From positions 1-37,556 of the forward strand of contig CAYTNN010000014.1 of the NCBI GenBank assembly GCA_964439135.1: a stretch of 37,556 bases of DNA, read 5' to 3'. The translations under genes were made by a program, and so were the position numbers. The stretch comes from JAFGPJ01 sp964439135 (GTDB taxonomy: Bacteria > Planctomycetota > Phycisphaerae > Sedimentisphaerales > Anaerobacaceae). Under the pieces are notes generated by a model that did no database searches, was not told the origin of the DNA, and was given only the letters and a program-made list of their open reading frames with translations. Numbering within the stretch: the first letter of the stretch is position 1; the number at the start of each line of letters is the position of its first letter. Shown piece by piece: positions 1 through 9,073 of the stretch.

Positions 1-2
1 CT

Positions 3-878
3 ATGGGCGGAATTGACGCACCAGTTACGTGGCTTGAGGATGGGCATGCTTCGGATCTTTGCGGAGTGCACCTGCGGGCGGTTTCAGGGACATCGGTCAA
101 GCGACTGGAACTGGATGGTAGAATAGTGGGAAGCGTTTTCGAGGACGACTATGCCCGGTATTGCCATCTGGGTGGATTGCTGCCGAGACGTGATCATCTA
201 TCGCGAAGTGAGCAGGCAAGCGTGATATTCGATCAGATGGAAGAGATGCTTGAGGCTGCCGGGATGGAATTCAGCCATGTTTTACGGACATGGTTTTATA
301 ATAATAATATTTTGGACTGGTATGGTGATTTCAACAAGGTTCGTGACGGCTTTTTTAATAAAAAGCGGGTTTATGAAGGATTAGTTCCGGCCAGTACGGG
401 TGTCGGCGGGTGCAATTCAGCCGGGACGGCGCTGGTAGGCGGTCTGCTGTCAGTGAAAGCCAAGAGTAAAGGGGTGCGGGTTTTTGAAGTGCGCTCGCCG
501 CTGCAATCTGCTGCTGTCGAATACGGTAGCTCATTCAGCAGAGCGGTGGAACTTGACCTGCCGGATCATCGACGATTGTATATTTCCGGTACGGCCAGTA
601 TAGACCCGAACGGAATAACGGCACATGTAGGTGACTCGGAGGCCCAGGTGACGCTGACAATGCAGGTAGTGCATGCGATTCTGGAGTCACGAGGTATGGA
701 CTGGGCTGACGTCACGAGGGGCCTGGCCTATTTCAAACATGCTGAAGACGCGCCGCTATTCAAGAAGTACCGCATCAGTAATAAAATTCCTCTATTCCCT
801 GTGGTAATTGCGGAAAATTGTATTTGCAGAGATGACCTGCTGTTTGAGATTGAGGTGGATGCAATTCGGATCGGTTAG
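3..878 (+). CDS. RidA/YjgF-fold protein, chorismatase (FkbO/Hyg5)-like, 5' partial
   Basis: The visible 291 residues resemble the two-domain RidA-fold proteins that include FkbO/Hyg5-type chorismatases and many 'endoribonuclease L-PSP-like' planctomycete proteins. Seen: an RTWFYNNN...DFNKVRDGFF segment near residues 95-118, a typical central motif of RidA-like proteins; a Gly-rich stretch STGVGGCNSAG near 131-141; and a C-terminal CRDDLLFEIEVDAI strand where RidA proteins carry their conserved Arg and Glu. The reading frame is open to the window edge and such proteins usually run to about 350-390 residues, so the start at position 3 is probably internal and the N-terminal domain is cut. No neighbour supports a pathway: the next gene follows a promoter and belongs to another operon. 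Fold assignment is fairly safe; chorismate hydrolysis, imine deamination or another role cannot be decided from sequence alone. Confidence 0.65.
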   Translation: MGGIDAPVTWLEDGHASDLCGVHLRAVSGTSVKRLELDGRIVGSVFEDDYARYCHLGGLLPRRDHLSRSEQASVIFDQMEEMLEAAGMEFSHVLRTWFYNNNILDWYGDFNKVRDGFFNKKRVYEGLVPASTGVGGCNSAGTALVGGLLSVKAKSKGVRVFEVRSPLQSAAVEYGSSFSRAVELDLPDHRRLYISGTASIDPNGITAHVGDSEAQVTLTMQVVHAILESRGMDWADVTRGLAYFKHAEDAPLFKKYRISNKIPLFPVVIAENCICRDDLLFEIEVDAIRIG

Positions 879-940
879 AGAATTGCTGCAAAGACGCCGA
901 ATTCTATGTCTGTTACTGTTACGGGAAGAAGAGATTTTAC

Positions 941-969
941 TTGACTATTTTCCTGTTTTTTTATATATA
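941..969 (+). promoter_or_regulatory. sigma-70-like promoter for the haem/propeller operon
   Basis: TTGACT and TATATA are separated by exactly 17 bases, a near-consensus arrangement. It lies about 135 bases before the GTG start of the hydrazine-synthase-alpha-like gene, in an AT-rich intergenic stretch after the RidA-like gene, and would give a 5' leader of about 130 bases. Inferred from motifs only. Confidence 0.5.
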
Positions 970-1104
970 AAATGACACGAATATTACCTTAGGATTATAT
1001 CGCAGCATGGGACTGACTTTACTTTTTGACTAATGTAAATGGAAACTCTGGGGCAAGACTCTTGAAGTATATACTTTTTCATTTTCAGAATAAAAGGTGC
1101 TTGA

Positions 1105-3293
1105 GTGAACAAGGCCTGTTTTGGACATAATGGATATAGCCGGAAGTTCTCAGGAAGTCTCCTTTTCTGCTGTGCTATCATCTTATTGAGTGAAATTGTC
1201 ACACAGGCTTCGGGACAGAGCACAACTTCGGTNNNNNNNNNNNNNNNNNNNNNNNNNNNNNNNNNNNNNNNNNNNNNNNNNNNNNNNNNNNNNNNNNNNN
1301 NNNNNNNNNNNNNNNNNNNNNNNNNNNNNNNNTCATCTTATTGAGTGAAATTGTCACACAGGCTTCGGGACAGAGCACAACTTCGGTGTCACCGCTGCGT
1401 GGCCGCATTGAGAATGCGTTGATTGTCACACAACTGCCTCCGGCGTCGAATCAACAGACAGAAACGGCACTTGAGCGGCAGGAATCCGCGGCCAATTCGT
1501 TCCTGGACTTCGGCAATGGAGCACGCCTTGTTAAGGTGTACCCGGATTCCTCTATAGAAGAATTGAGCCGGGATTTCCACAGCGCTTGCGATCCGGCGAT
1601 TTCATTCGACGCCTCGCATATTATTTTTGCCGGAAAGAGAACGCCCGGCGATGACTGGAACATCTATGAGATGGAGATAGACGGCTCGAATGTGAGGCAG
1701 ATTACGAACGGCATGGGCAACTGCCGAAACCCGTACTACCAGGCAATGCTTTACACGATTGTCTCTCCGGAGCCCTGGTACCAGTTGACTTTTGTGGGTA
1801 TGGAAAACGGAACTTCGGATGAATATGGTGCCGGCACGACCACAAATCTTTATTCCTGCAAACTCGACGGTTCGGAGGTACGCCGCCTGACCTTCAACCT
1901 GTCCGGCAATATGGATCCGTTCATTATGTCCGATGGGCGCCTGCTCTTCGCGAGCCGGCATCGCTCCTCGCTCAATCCGGAACTTCCCGGACGTATCTCT
2001 CTGTTCGGTATTAACATCGACGGTGCGGATTATGCGGCATTTCATTCCAATAAGGGCAAGCGAATCAAACGTATGCCGTGCACTACCACAAAAGGCCTGG
2101 CTGTTTTTGTCGAAGCCGATAAGCTTCGGTGGGACGGTGCAGGCAGCATCGGAAGTACGCTTCTGCGAAGACCGCTTAATTCTTATCGACAGATCACACA
2201 CGAATCCGAAGGTTTATTCCATTCTCCTTCACCGCTTCCCGATGGAAGAATTCTTGTGTCCCGAAGATCGCAAGACGATACGGATACACACGGTGTTTAC
2301 CGTCTCGATCCTTCCACCGGACAACTTGAGCTGATTTTTGACAGCCCCGGCTATCATGACATACAGGCGAAGATGGTGTATCCGCGTCCCGAACCGGATG
2401 GGCGCTCGAGTGTGGTCACGGAAAAGGACCCGAACGGTAAACTTTATTGTTTAGATGTTTATATTTCAGACCTTGCCAGGCCAGAGTGGATGCCCCGCGG
2501 AACAGTAAAAAGACTTCGTGTTCTTGAAGGCTCTCCGGATACCCATGCCTCAAACGGTTCCCGGAAAGAAACCGCGCCTGTAATACAGCGGCGAATTCTC
2601 GGTGAAATAGACATCGAACAGGATGGCTCTTTCAATATTGAGATACCCGCCAACACTCCTATTGAGCTTCAAACGTTGGACGCCGATGGTATCGCTCTGC
2701 GAAGCTGCGGCTGGATTTGGGCCAGGAACCATGAACCGAGAGGTTGTATTGGGTGTCACGAAGATGGCGAGCTTACGCCGGAGAATGTTCTGGTAAAAGC
2801 TGTTACCAATCCTTCCGTCAAACTCAACTTGCCTGCTGAGCAAAGGCGGACGGTCGATTTTAAGGCGGATGTTATGCCGATCATAGCAAATAAATGCGTC
2901 CGATGTCACAGCCAGGCTGTTCCTGCCCTGCGCCTTACAGACGATCTCTCATCGGCCGCTCAAGCCGACGATAAAACCTGCTTTAATCGCAGTTACGAGA
3001 GCCTTCTTGCCCCGGGAGATCGACCGGATTCCGGGAAATATGTCCATCCGGGCAAGGCGCGGACCAGCCTTCTTATATGGCGCATATTCGGGCGAAACAC
3101 CTCAAGACCGTGGGACGATACATTTTCACAGCAAAAGATACCTCGGATGCCGCCGGATGGAAATGATGCATTGACCAAAGACGAGAAACGAACCTTCACC
3201 GAATGGATCGATATGGGAACTCTTTGGGACGGTATACTGAAGTCGAACAACTTGCGGGAATCCGAACAGGACAATGGAGGAGCTAATCAGTGA
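1105..3293 (+). CDS. HzsA-like beta-propeller dihaem cytochrome, exported (crosses the N gap)
   Basis: The protein begins at GTG 1105, preceded by AAGGTG with 5-base spacing, and its first 38 or so residues form a signal peptide (hydrophobic run SLLFCCAIILL). The frame is the same on both sides of the N gap. Removing the gap and one copy of the flanking 55-bp repeat gives one continuous 677-residue protein. The middle shows TolB/PD40-type propeller repeats (e.g. DPAISFDASHIIFAG, SPSPLPDGRILVSRR). Two c-type haem sites follow: CIGCHE at 2745-2759 and CVRCHS at 2895-2909. This order (N-terminal region, propeller, haem-bearing C-terminus) resembles the hydrazine synthase alpha-subunit family. 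That family is widespread outside anammox bacteria and no beta or gamma subunit genes are visible, so hydrazine synthesis is not implied. It is first in a six-gene operon and overlaps the next start by 4 bases. Confidence 0.72.
1178..1387 (+). repeat. 55-bp direct repeat flanking the scaffold gap
   Basis: Bases 1178-1232 and 1333-1387 are identical over all 55 positions, and the 100 Ns lie exactly between them. A repeat that ends precisely at both gap edges and has a length equal to a common assembler k-mer is best explained as the shared end of two contigs. It is not a biological duplication. Confidence 0.93.
1233..1332. other. assembly gap (100 N)
   Basis: Exactly 100 N characters, a default scaffolding gap size. 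It falls inside the signal-peptide region of the HzsA-like gene. The reading frame and the 55-bp overlap both indicate that the true gap length is zero or negative. Confidence 0.99.
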
Positions 3294-4912
3294 ATTTGTT
3301 GAGATTTATAATATTTGTGTTGATATTTCAGGTTGCAATTAGCAGCGGTGCAGAGCAAACTCTACCGGTATTTACCGATGTTACAAAACAAGCCGGCATT
3401 AACTTCAAGCATAGCTATGGCGACTTCGACCTCAGCAACATCGTCGAGGGTACCGGCGCCGGAGCAATGTTCTTTGACTATAATGGAGACGGCTGGCTTG
3501 ATATTTACTTCTGCAATGGTTGTTGGCTTAAAAACGTGAACGATAATCGGGGCCGGACTCTTCGAGGAAAACTCACCAATTCGCTGTATCGAAATAATAA
3601 AGATGGAACGTTCAGTGATGTCACCGAGAAAGCCGGAGTCGGCGATAAAGGTTTCGGATTCGGCAGCTCAGCCGCGGATTTTGACAATGATGGCGACCTT
3701 GACCTTTATGTCCTGAATTACGGGCCGAATGTTTTTTACCGCAATAATGGAGACGGGACCTTTACCGACATATCAGAATCATCAGGGCTCGCGAATTCGA
3801 GCTGGAGCCTTTCGGCGCCATGGTTTGATTATGATGGCGATGGAGACCTTGATGTATATGTCGCAAATTATCTCGAATATGACAGCGGCAAATTTCGTTC
3901 TTATTATGCGGCGGCTGGTTATCCCGGCCCACTCAGCTACAGAGGCCAGCCGGACACGCTGTATCGTAACAACGGTGATGGGACTTTTACCGATGTCACC
4001 AAAGCAGCGGGAATTTTCCAGCCAAACGGACGAGCAATGAGCGCTACACTTACAGATCTGAACAATGATGGATTCCTGGACCTATACATTCCCAACGATG
4101 CAATGGAGAACTACTATTTTAAGAACACGGGCAAAGGGACATTCGAAAACGAAGGTCTTATGATGGGCCTGGCTTTTGGCGAAGGAGGTCAGGGAGTTTC
4201 TTCGATGGGGCCGGCGGTCGGCGATATAGATCGTGACGGCTGGCTCGATATTTACATTCCCGACATGGGATACGGCTGTCTTCTTATGAACAGAAAAGAT
4301 TATTTCGAAGACCGCACGGAGCCGGCCAACCTTGCGGTCGTCTGTGGTCAGTACACCGGCTGGGGCGGCGTTTTGTTCGATTATGACTGCGATGGTTATT
4401 TGGATATCTTCATCGCCAATGGCAACGCCCATCATGAGTATACGGAAGAAGATGTGCTAATGCGAAACGACGGTACGGGAAGTTTTGTGGATGTCGCGAA
4501 TAAATCGGGCTCCTATTTCAGAGAGAAATATGTCGGGCGTGGTGCCACTTACGGTGATTATGACAACGACGGAGACCTTGACCTGCTGGTAATTAATCTG
4601 AACGATTCTCCAAGGCTTCTGCGGAACGATGGCGGCAACAAAAACAATTGGCTGACCATCCAGGCACGGCTACCGGGAGGTAAAAGCGATGCTATTGGGG
4701 CGCGGGTTATCGTGACTGCCGGTTCGCTCACACAAATGCGGGATCTGATTCCTGTAACCGGCTATCTTTCGCAGGCCGACCCGAGATGCCATTTCGGTCT
4801 CGGCAAAAGCAAAAAAGCGGATACTGTGGAAATCCGCTGGCCGGACAGGCAGATCACAAAATTAGAAGATGTGAATTCAAACCAAATTATCACTATAATC
4901 CAGGGGTCCTGA
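3290..4912 (+). CDS. CRTAC1-like protein: FG-GAP/VCBS repeats plus ASPIC/UnbV domain
   Basis: This 540-residue exported protein starts at GTG 3290 inside the upstream stop codon (GTGA overlap), which suggests translational coupling. An N-terminal signal peptide (LLRFIIFVLIFQVAISSG) is followed by 'FTDVTKQAGINF', the usual opening of the family. Seven calcium-loop motifs of the DxDxDGxxD type follow, for example DYNGDGWLDIYF, DFDNDGDLDLYV and DYDGDGDLDVYV, and should build a beta-propeller stabilised by Ca2+. The last 80 or so residues (SDAIGARVIVTAG ... CHFGLGKS ... VEIRWPD) are an ASPIC/UnbV domain. No catalytic residues are evident. Family members are usually secreted or surface proteins of unknown function; a scaffold or ligand-binding role beside the haem proteins is an inference. 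Its sequence differs clearly from the two CRTAC1-like paralogues of the minus-strand cluster. Confidence 0.88.
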   Translation: MNLLRFIIFVLIFQVAISSGAEQTLPVFTDVTKQAGINFKHSYGDFDLSNIVEGTGAGAMFFDYNGDGWLDIYFCNGCWLKNVNDNRGRTLRGKLTNSLYRNNKDGTFSDVTEKAGVGDKGFGFGSSAADFDNDGDLDLYVLNYGPNVFYRNNGDGTFTDISESSGLANSSWSLSAPWFDYDGDGDLDVYVANYLEYDSGKFRSYYAAAGYPGPLSYRGQPDTLYRNNGDGTFTDVTKAAGIFQPNGRAMSATLTDLNNDGFLDLYIPNDAMENYYFKNTGKGTFENEGLMMGLAFGEGGQGVSSMGPAVGDIDRDGWLDIYIPDMGYGCLLMNRKDYFEDRTEPANLAVVCGQYTGWGGVLFDYDCDGYLDIFIANGNAHHEYTEEDVLMRNDGTGSFVDVANKSGSYFREKYVGRGATYGDYDNDGDLDLLVINLNDSPRLLRNDGGNKNNWLTIQARLPGGKSDAIGARVIVTAGSLTQMRDLIPVTGYLSQADPRCHFGLGKSKKADTVEIRWPDRQITKLEDVNSNQIITIIQGS

Positions 4913-4913
4913 T

Positions 4914-7790
4914 ATGAGCTGGAACTATAAGATGCGTGTTTATCTTCTGATTCTAATCATGACATTGGCTTATTCATGTTCCCTTTCGGCTCACGAAGAG
5001 AGCCAAAAGCATCCGGTTTATGTTGGGGTAAAAGTCTGCGCGACCTGCCACCAGGGCAAAGGTATGGAGCACCAGTTCAGCAAATGGCTGGCTTCCAAAC
5101 ACGCCCGGGCGTATGCCGTCCTGTCAAAGCCGGAAGCAAAGAAAATCGCCGAACTGAGCGGTATACCCCAGGAGCCGCAGGAATCGCCAATGTGTCTCGG
5201 CTGCCACGCGACCGGTGCACATGTAGAGGAATGGGAAAAAGACGAGACATTTTTCTTTCAAGATGGAGTGCAATGTGAAAAATGTCACGGTCCAGGCAGC
5301 GAGTACATGGATGCGGCCATCATGATGGATCGCCAGGCGGCGGAAAAAGCGGGCCTGATGATGCCGATCGTGAATGACTGTATGGGGTGCCATCAGGTAA
5401 AGGGTTCACACGTTGCCGTACATAAATTACCTAAGCTCGATATTGCACAGGCCATGTCTGATATAGCACATCCGACTCCCGAAGACTTCAAGTTGGGATC
5501 TATGCTGCAATTGCCGGAGGTGACGGATTCTGAAAAAGGCGAAGGTAGGTATATAGGGACTCTAACCTGTGCCGCTTGCCATAAAGGCCCAGCGATGGGT
5601 TATCAATTCAGCAAATGGCGAATGAGCGATCATGCAAGTGCATACGCTGTGCTGGCAAGTGACCAGGCGTATGAAATTGCGAAAGAGCAGGGTTTGAAAG
5701 ATGCTCCTCAGACCAACCAGGAGTGTTTGAGATGCCATACGACTGCTTATCATCAGCCCCCAAAAGGTGTGATAGAATCATATTCATTGTACGAAGGTGT
5801 CGGATGTGAGGCATGTCACGGGGCGGGCAGCGATTATTATCCGGAAGCGATAATGAGAGATCCCCGTGCGGCAAAAACTGCCGGCCTCAAAGAAGTGACA
5901 CGTCAGACCTGTCTCGGATGTCATGAAAACGCACATGAAAAGCCTTTTGATTTTGACGAGGCTATGAAAATGATTGCCCATCCGACGGAGCCTGCGGTGG
6001 TTAGTCAAGCACCCTGCTATAAGACGCCGCTCAATATGGCCCTAAGCCCTGATGGCGAGGAAATTTACGTCACATGTGAAACCTCTCACACAATCATTGT
6101 TGTAAGTGTCCCAAAGTTGCAGAAGGTTGCTGAGATAGCAGTCGGTCATCATCCGACGGACGTAACTTTCAGCCCCGATGGGACGAGAGCATATGTGAGT
6201 AATCGTCTTGATGACACTGTGACTGTTGTCGACGTTCCTTCTCGAAAAGTCCTTGCTACCATTCCCGTAGGCGACGAACCGCATGGTGTGCTGACTGATG
6301 CTTCCGGAAAGCATTTATATGTCCTCAATACATCCGCAGACAGTATTTTAGTGATTGATACGACTACTTTGAAAGAAATCAAACGTCTCAGTGCGTCTCG
6401 AAGCCCCTGGTCATTATCACGTTCACCCGACGGTTCGCTCATCTATGTTACCAATAACCTTTCACGTTTTGTGAAGTTCCGCACGCCATCAAAGTCTGAG
6501 GTTACAGCTATTGATACCGCCGGAACCGTAATACAAGACCGCTTTGTTGTCCCGGCGGCAAACCTTCTTCAGGGCATCGAATGGCACCCAAGCGGGAAAT
6601 TCGCTCTGATTACACTCAACCGCACTAAAAATCTTGTACCGATGACCCGGCTGCTTCAGGGCTGGACGATTACTAACGGACTTGGAATTGTATGGAAGGA
6701 TGGCCGGGTGGACCAGGTGCTCCTTGATGAGCCCGGCATGTGTTTTCCCGACCCGGCGGACGTCGCAATCACGCCGGACGGCAAGCTGGCCCTGGTGACA
6801 AGTTCCGGCTCGAATCGCATCGCCGTAGTAGATGTCCCAAAGCTCATTTCAATGCTTCAAGAAGCTTCCGACCATGAACGCGAGCACGTGTTCCCGAACC
6901 ACCTGGGCAAGCCTACCGAATTCATTATAACGCATATCCCCACGAAGCACAGTCCGCGAGGGATTATAATTACTCCGGATGGGAAAACCGCTTTTGCTGC
7001 CAACGCCCTGGATGACTCGCTGACCGTAATCGATCTTGATAAGCTCGAATCGACTGCAAGGATTGATCTTGGAGGTCCGAAAGTAATTACGAAAGTGCGC
7101 TATGGCGAACGCCTTTTTCACAGCGCCAATATCACATATCATCGCCAGTTTTCATGTCATTCTTGTCATCCCGATGGGCATGTCGATGGGCTGACCTACG
7201 ATATAGAGCCGGACGGGATTGGAATTTGTCCCGTTGATAACCGAACACTGAGGGGGATACTCGATACAGCACCATTCAAATGGGAAGGAACGAATCCAAG
7301 CTTGCAAAGACAGTGCGGCCCACGCTTAGCGGTTTTTTTTACACGGATTCAGCCATTTACGCCCGAGGAACTCTCCGCATTGGACAATTACATTTGCACG
7401 ATACCTCGGCCTCCGAATCGATACCGTCCTTTGGGGGCGGAGCTTTCCGATGCACAACGCCGTGGAAAAAATATGTTTGAAAGGATGATGACCAATGATG
7501 GCAGGATTATCTCGAAAGGCAATCGCTGCGCCACCTGTCATTTTCCTCCGCTTTTTACCGACCGGCAACGACACAATATCGGGACAAAGCTCACCCTCGA
7601 CCATGAATCGGAATTTGACACACCACACCTTAATAACATCTATGATTCCGCTCCTTATCTGCATAATGGAATTGCTGAAACTCTTGAAGAGATATGGACG
7701 AGATATAATCCCGATGACCAACATGGTGTTACAAATGATATGACTAAAGACCAGCTCAATGACTTAATAGAGTACATTAAAACGCTGTAG
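4914..7790 (+). CDS. decahaem cytochrome c / YVTN propeller / dihaem-peroxidase-like fusion
   Basis: 958 residues starting one base after the previous stop. A signal peptide (residues 1-26 or so) leads to two homologous tetrahaem blocks of cytochrome c554-like type. Block 1 (about 42-160) has CATCH, CLGCH, CEKCH and CMGCH; block 2 (about 219-340) has CAACH, CLRCH, CEACH and CLGCH. Each block contains a 'KW..S.HA.AYAVL' segment and ends in an 'IAHPT' segment, so they arose by internal duplication. Residues of about 360-735 are a YVTN-type beta-propeller (NMALSPDGEEIYVTC, DVTFSPDGTRAYVSN, GIIITPDGKTAFAAN). The C-terminal 220 residues carry CHSCH (C748) and CATCH (C872) in a context like the MauG/cytochrome c peroxidase family. 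Total: ten CxxCH motifs. An extracytoplasmic electron-transfer enzyme is likely; its substrate is unknown. Confidence 0.87.
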   Translation: MSWNYKMRVYLLILIMTLAYSCSLSAHEESQKHPVYVGVKVCATCHQGKGMEHQFSKWLASKHARAYAVLSKPEAKKIAELSGIPQEPQESPMCLGCHATGAHVEEWEKDETFFFQDGVQCEKCHGPGSEYMDAAIMMDRQAAEKAGLMMPIVNDCMGCHQVKGSHVAVHKLPKLDIAQAMSDIAHPTPEDFKLGSMLQLPEVTDSEKGEGRYIGTLTCAACHKGPAMGYQFSKWRMSDHASAYAVLASDQAYEIAKEQGLKDAPQTNQECLRCHTTAYHQPPKGVIESYSLYEGVGCEACHGAGSDYYPEAIMRDPRAAKTAGLKEVTRQTCLGCHENAHEKPFDFDEAMKMIAHPTEPAVVSQAPCYKTPLNMALSPDGEEIYVTCETSHTIIVVSVPKLQKVAEIAVGHHPTDVTFSPDGTRAYVSNRLDDTVTVVDVPSRKVLATIPVGDEPHGVLTDASGKHLYVLNTSADSILVIDTTTLKEIKRLSASRSPWSLSRSPDGSLIYVTNNLSRFVKFRTPSKSEVTAIDTAGTVIQDRFVVPAANLLQGIEWHPSGKFALITLNRTKNLVPMTRLLQGWTITNGLGIVWKDGRVDQVLLDEPGMCFPDPADVAITPDGKLALVTSSGSNRIAVVDVPKLISMLQEASDHEREHVFPNHLGKPTEFIITHIPTKHSPRGIIITPDGKTAFAANALDDSLTVIDLDKLESTARIDLGGPKVITKVRYGERLFHSANITYHRQFSCHSCHPDGHVDGLTYDIEPDGIGICPVDNRTLRGILDTAPFKWEGTNPSLQRQCGPRLAVFFTRIQPFTPEELSALDNYICTIPRPPNRYRPLGAELSDAQRRGKNMFERMMTNDGRIISKGNRCATCHFPPLFTDRQRHNIGTKLTLDHESEFDTPHLNNIYDSAPYLHNGIAETLEEIWTRYNPDDQHGVTNDMTKDQLNDLIEYIKTL

Positions 7791-7821
7791 TTAGATGAAA
7801 ATAAAGAAGAGGCAATATTAT

Positions 7822-8985
7822 ATGAAATATTTAAAAGTCGTAATAGGATTTTTAATGCTGTTTTCACTTGGGGAAACAGCACTATGCCGGGCCGAGCAAA
7901 CCACAACGCAAGACAAACTGCCTTATATTTATACACAATGGAAGCATTTTACGGTCAAAGACGGCCTTCCCAATGACCATATATTCGCTGTTAGAGCAGA
8001 TGGTTCAAATGTCTGGGTGGGTAGCGAAGATGGTCTTGCCTGTATCGACAAAAAAACCTTAAAGATTAAAAGCTGGAAAGAAAAGGATGGTCTTCCCTGG
8101 CGCGTGGTCTCTGCTCTGGATATAAATCCCAAGACCGGAGAGCTTTGGATGGGGCTTTTTGGCGGTGGGCTGGCACGATTTAGCGGAGGCAGATTCGACC
8201 ATTGGCACCAGCTCAATAGCGGCCTGGTAAACGATGTCGTTTATGGAGTGGCGGTGGAAAATGATAACATCTGGGCTGCTACTACCGCCGGCGCCAGCAG
8301 ATTTAATACGGTAACGGGGGAATGGTCAATATATACGGAAAAAAACTCACCCATGGAAGAGATATGGAACTACGGCGTCTCCTATAACGATGGAAAGGTT
8401 TATCTTGGCATCTGGGGAAGCGGCGTGCTGGAATTCGATATAGCTACCGAAACGTGGAAGGATTATCTCGATCCGGATGGTGAGATGGAAATCGATCTTT
8501 ACCGTGACGATGGTATAGTCCACGTAATCACCACCGGCACCAGCTACATAGACGGTATCCTATGGATCTCAACATATTTTGGCATGAACCGCTACGATGG
8601 TCGGCATTGGCGCGGCATCTACGAACATGAGACGGGCCTGCCCAGCGACTTCGGCAATGCCGTCAAAGGCCGCGATGCCAACGAAGCATGGTTTGCAACC
8701 GACAAAGGCCTGGGTGTGCTGACTGATTTTCCTACAGATACGTGGGTCACGTATACCATGGATCCCAATACACACAGGGGCAAAGCGGTTGTCAGTCGAA
8801 ACAAGGAAATTCTCGAAGTCGTTGATATGCCGAAAAGCATTCCCCATAATTACGCCCTATGGACAGAATTCGACGGCAACGATGTCTGGGTGGGAACCTC
8901 AAAGGGACTCGGATGGGCAATCGGTACCGGATATTACAAAGGATTGAGAGAAAGAATCCCGCACAAGCCGGAAAAATCTGATTAA
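7822..8985 (+). CDS. exported two-component-regulator-propeller (Reg_prop) repeat protein
   Basis: ATG 7822 is chosen over ATG 7795, nine codons earlier, because GAAGAGG at 7806-7812 sits nine bases before it, and because it begins cleanly with a signal peptide (MKYLKVVIGFLMLFSLGETALCRA). The rest consists of propeller repeats of the type seen in the sensory domain of hybrid two-component regulators: 'FTVKDGLPNDHIFAVRADG', 'VWVGSEDGLACIDK', 'LWMGLFGGGLARF', 'IWAATTAGASRFN', 'VWVGTSKGLGWAIG'. Unlike those regulators it has no membrane segment after the propeller and no kinase or DNA-binding domain, so it is a free-standing periplasmic propeller. It lies 31 bases after the decahaem gene and is presumably co-transcribed. 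A ligand-sensing or protein-protein interaction role is plausible but not shown. Confidence 0.8.
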   Translation: MKYLKVVIGFLMLFSLGETALCRAEQTTTQDKLPYIYTQWKHFTVKDGLPNDHIFAVRADGSNVWVGSEDGLACIDKKTLKIKSWKEKDGLPWRVVSALDINPKTGELWMGLFGGGLARFSGGRFDHWHQLNSGLVNDVVYGVAVENDNIWAATTAGASRFNTVTGEWSIYTEKNSPMEEIWNYGVSYNDGKVYLGIWGSGVLEFDIATETWKDYLDPDGEMEIDLYRDDGIVHVITTGTSYIDGILWISTYFGMNRYDGRHWRGIYEHETGLPSDFGNAVKGRDANEAWFATDKGLGVLTDFPTDTWVTYTMDPNTHRGKAVVSRNKEILEVVDMPKSIPHNYALWTEFDGNDVWVGTSKGLGWAIGTGYYKGLRERIPHKPEKSD

Positions 8986-9073
8986 ATAGCTGTAAATTAG
9001 ACGAAAATATGGTAAAATGGCAATTATTTCATTATCCAGATTTATATGGTTGTTATTGTGAGGAGGCCAAAAT

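Noticed and set aside
1105..1344. Separate small gene running into the N gap
   Set aside because: It is the N-terminus of the HzsA-like protein, separated only by the false gap; its last residues beyond 1232 are undefined.
1602..2201. 199-residue minus-strand frame opposite the HzsA-like gene
   Set aside because: Antisense shadow; no family resemblance and no translation signals.
1105..3293. Functional hydrazine synthase (anammox)
   Set aside because: HzsB, HzsC and hydrazine dehydrogenase genes are absent and the alpha-like family is widespread; only distant relationship is supported.
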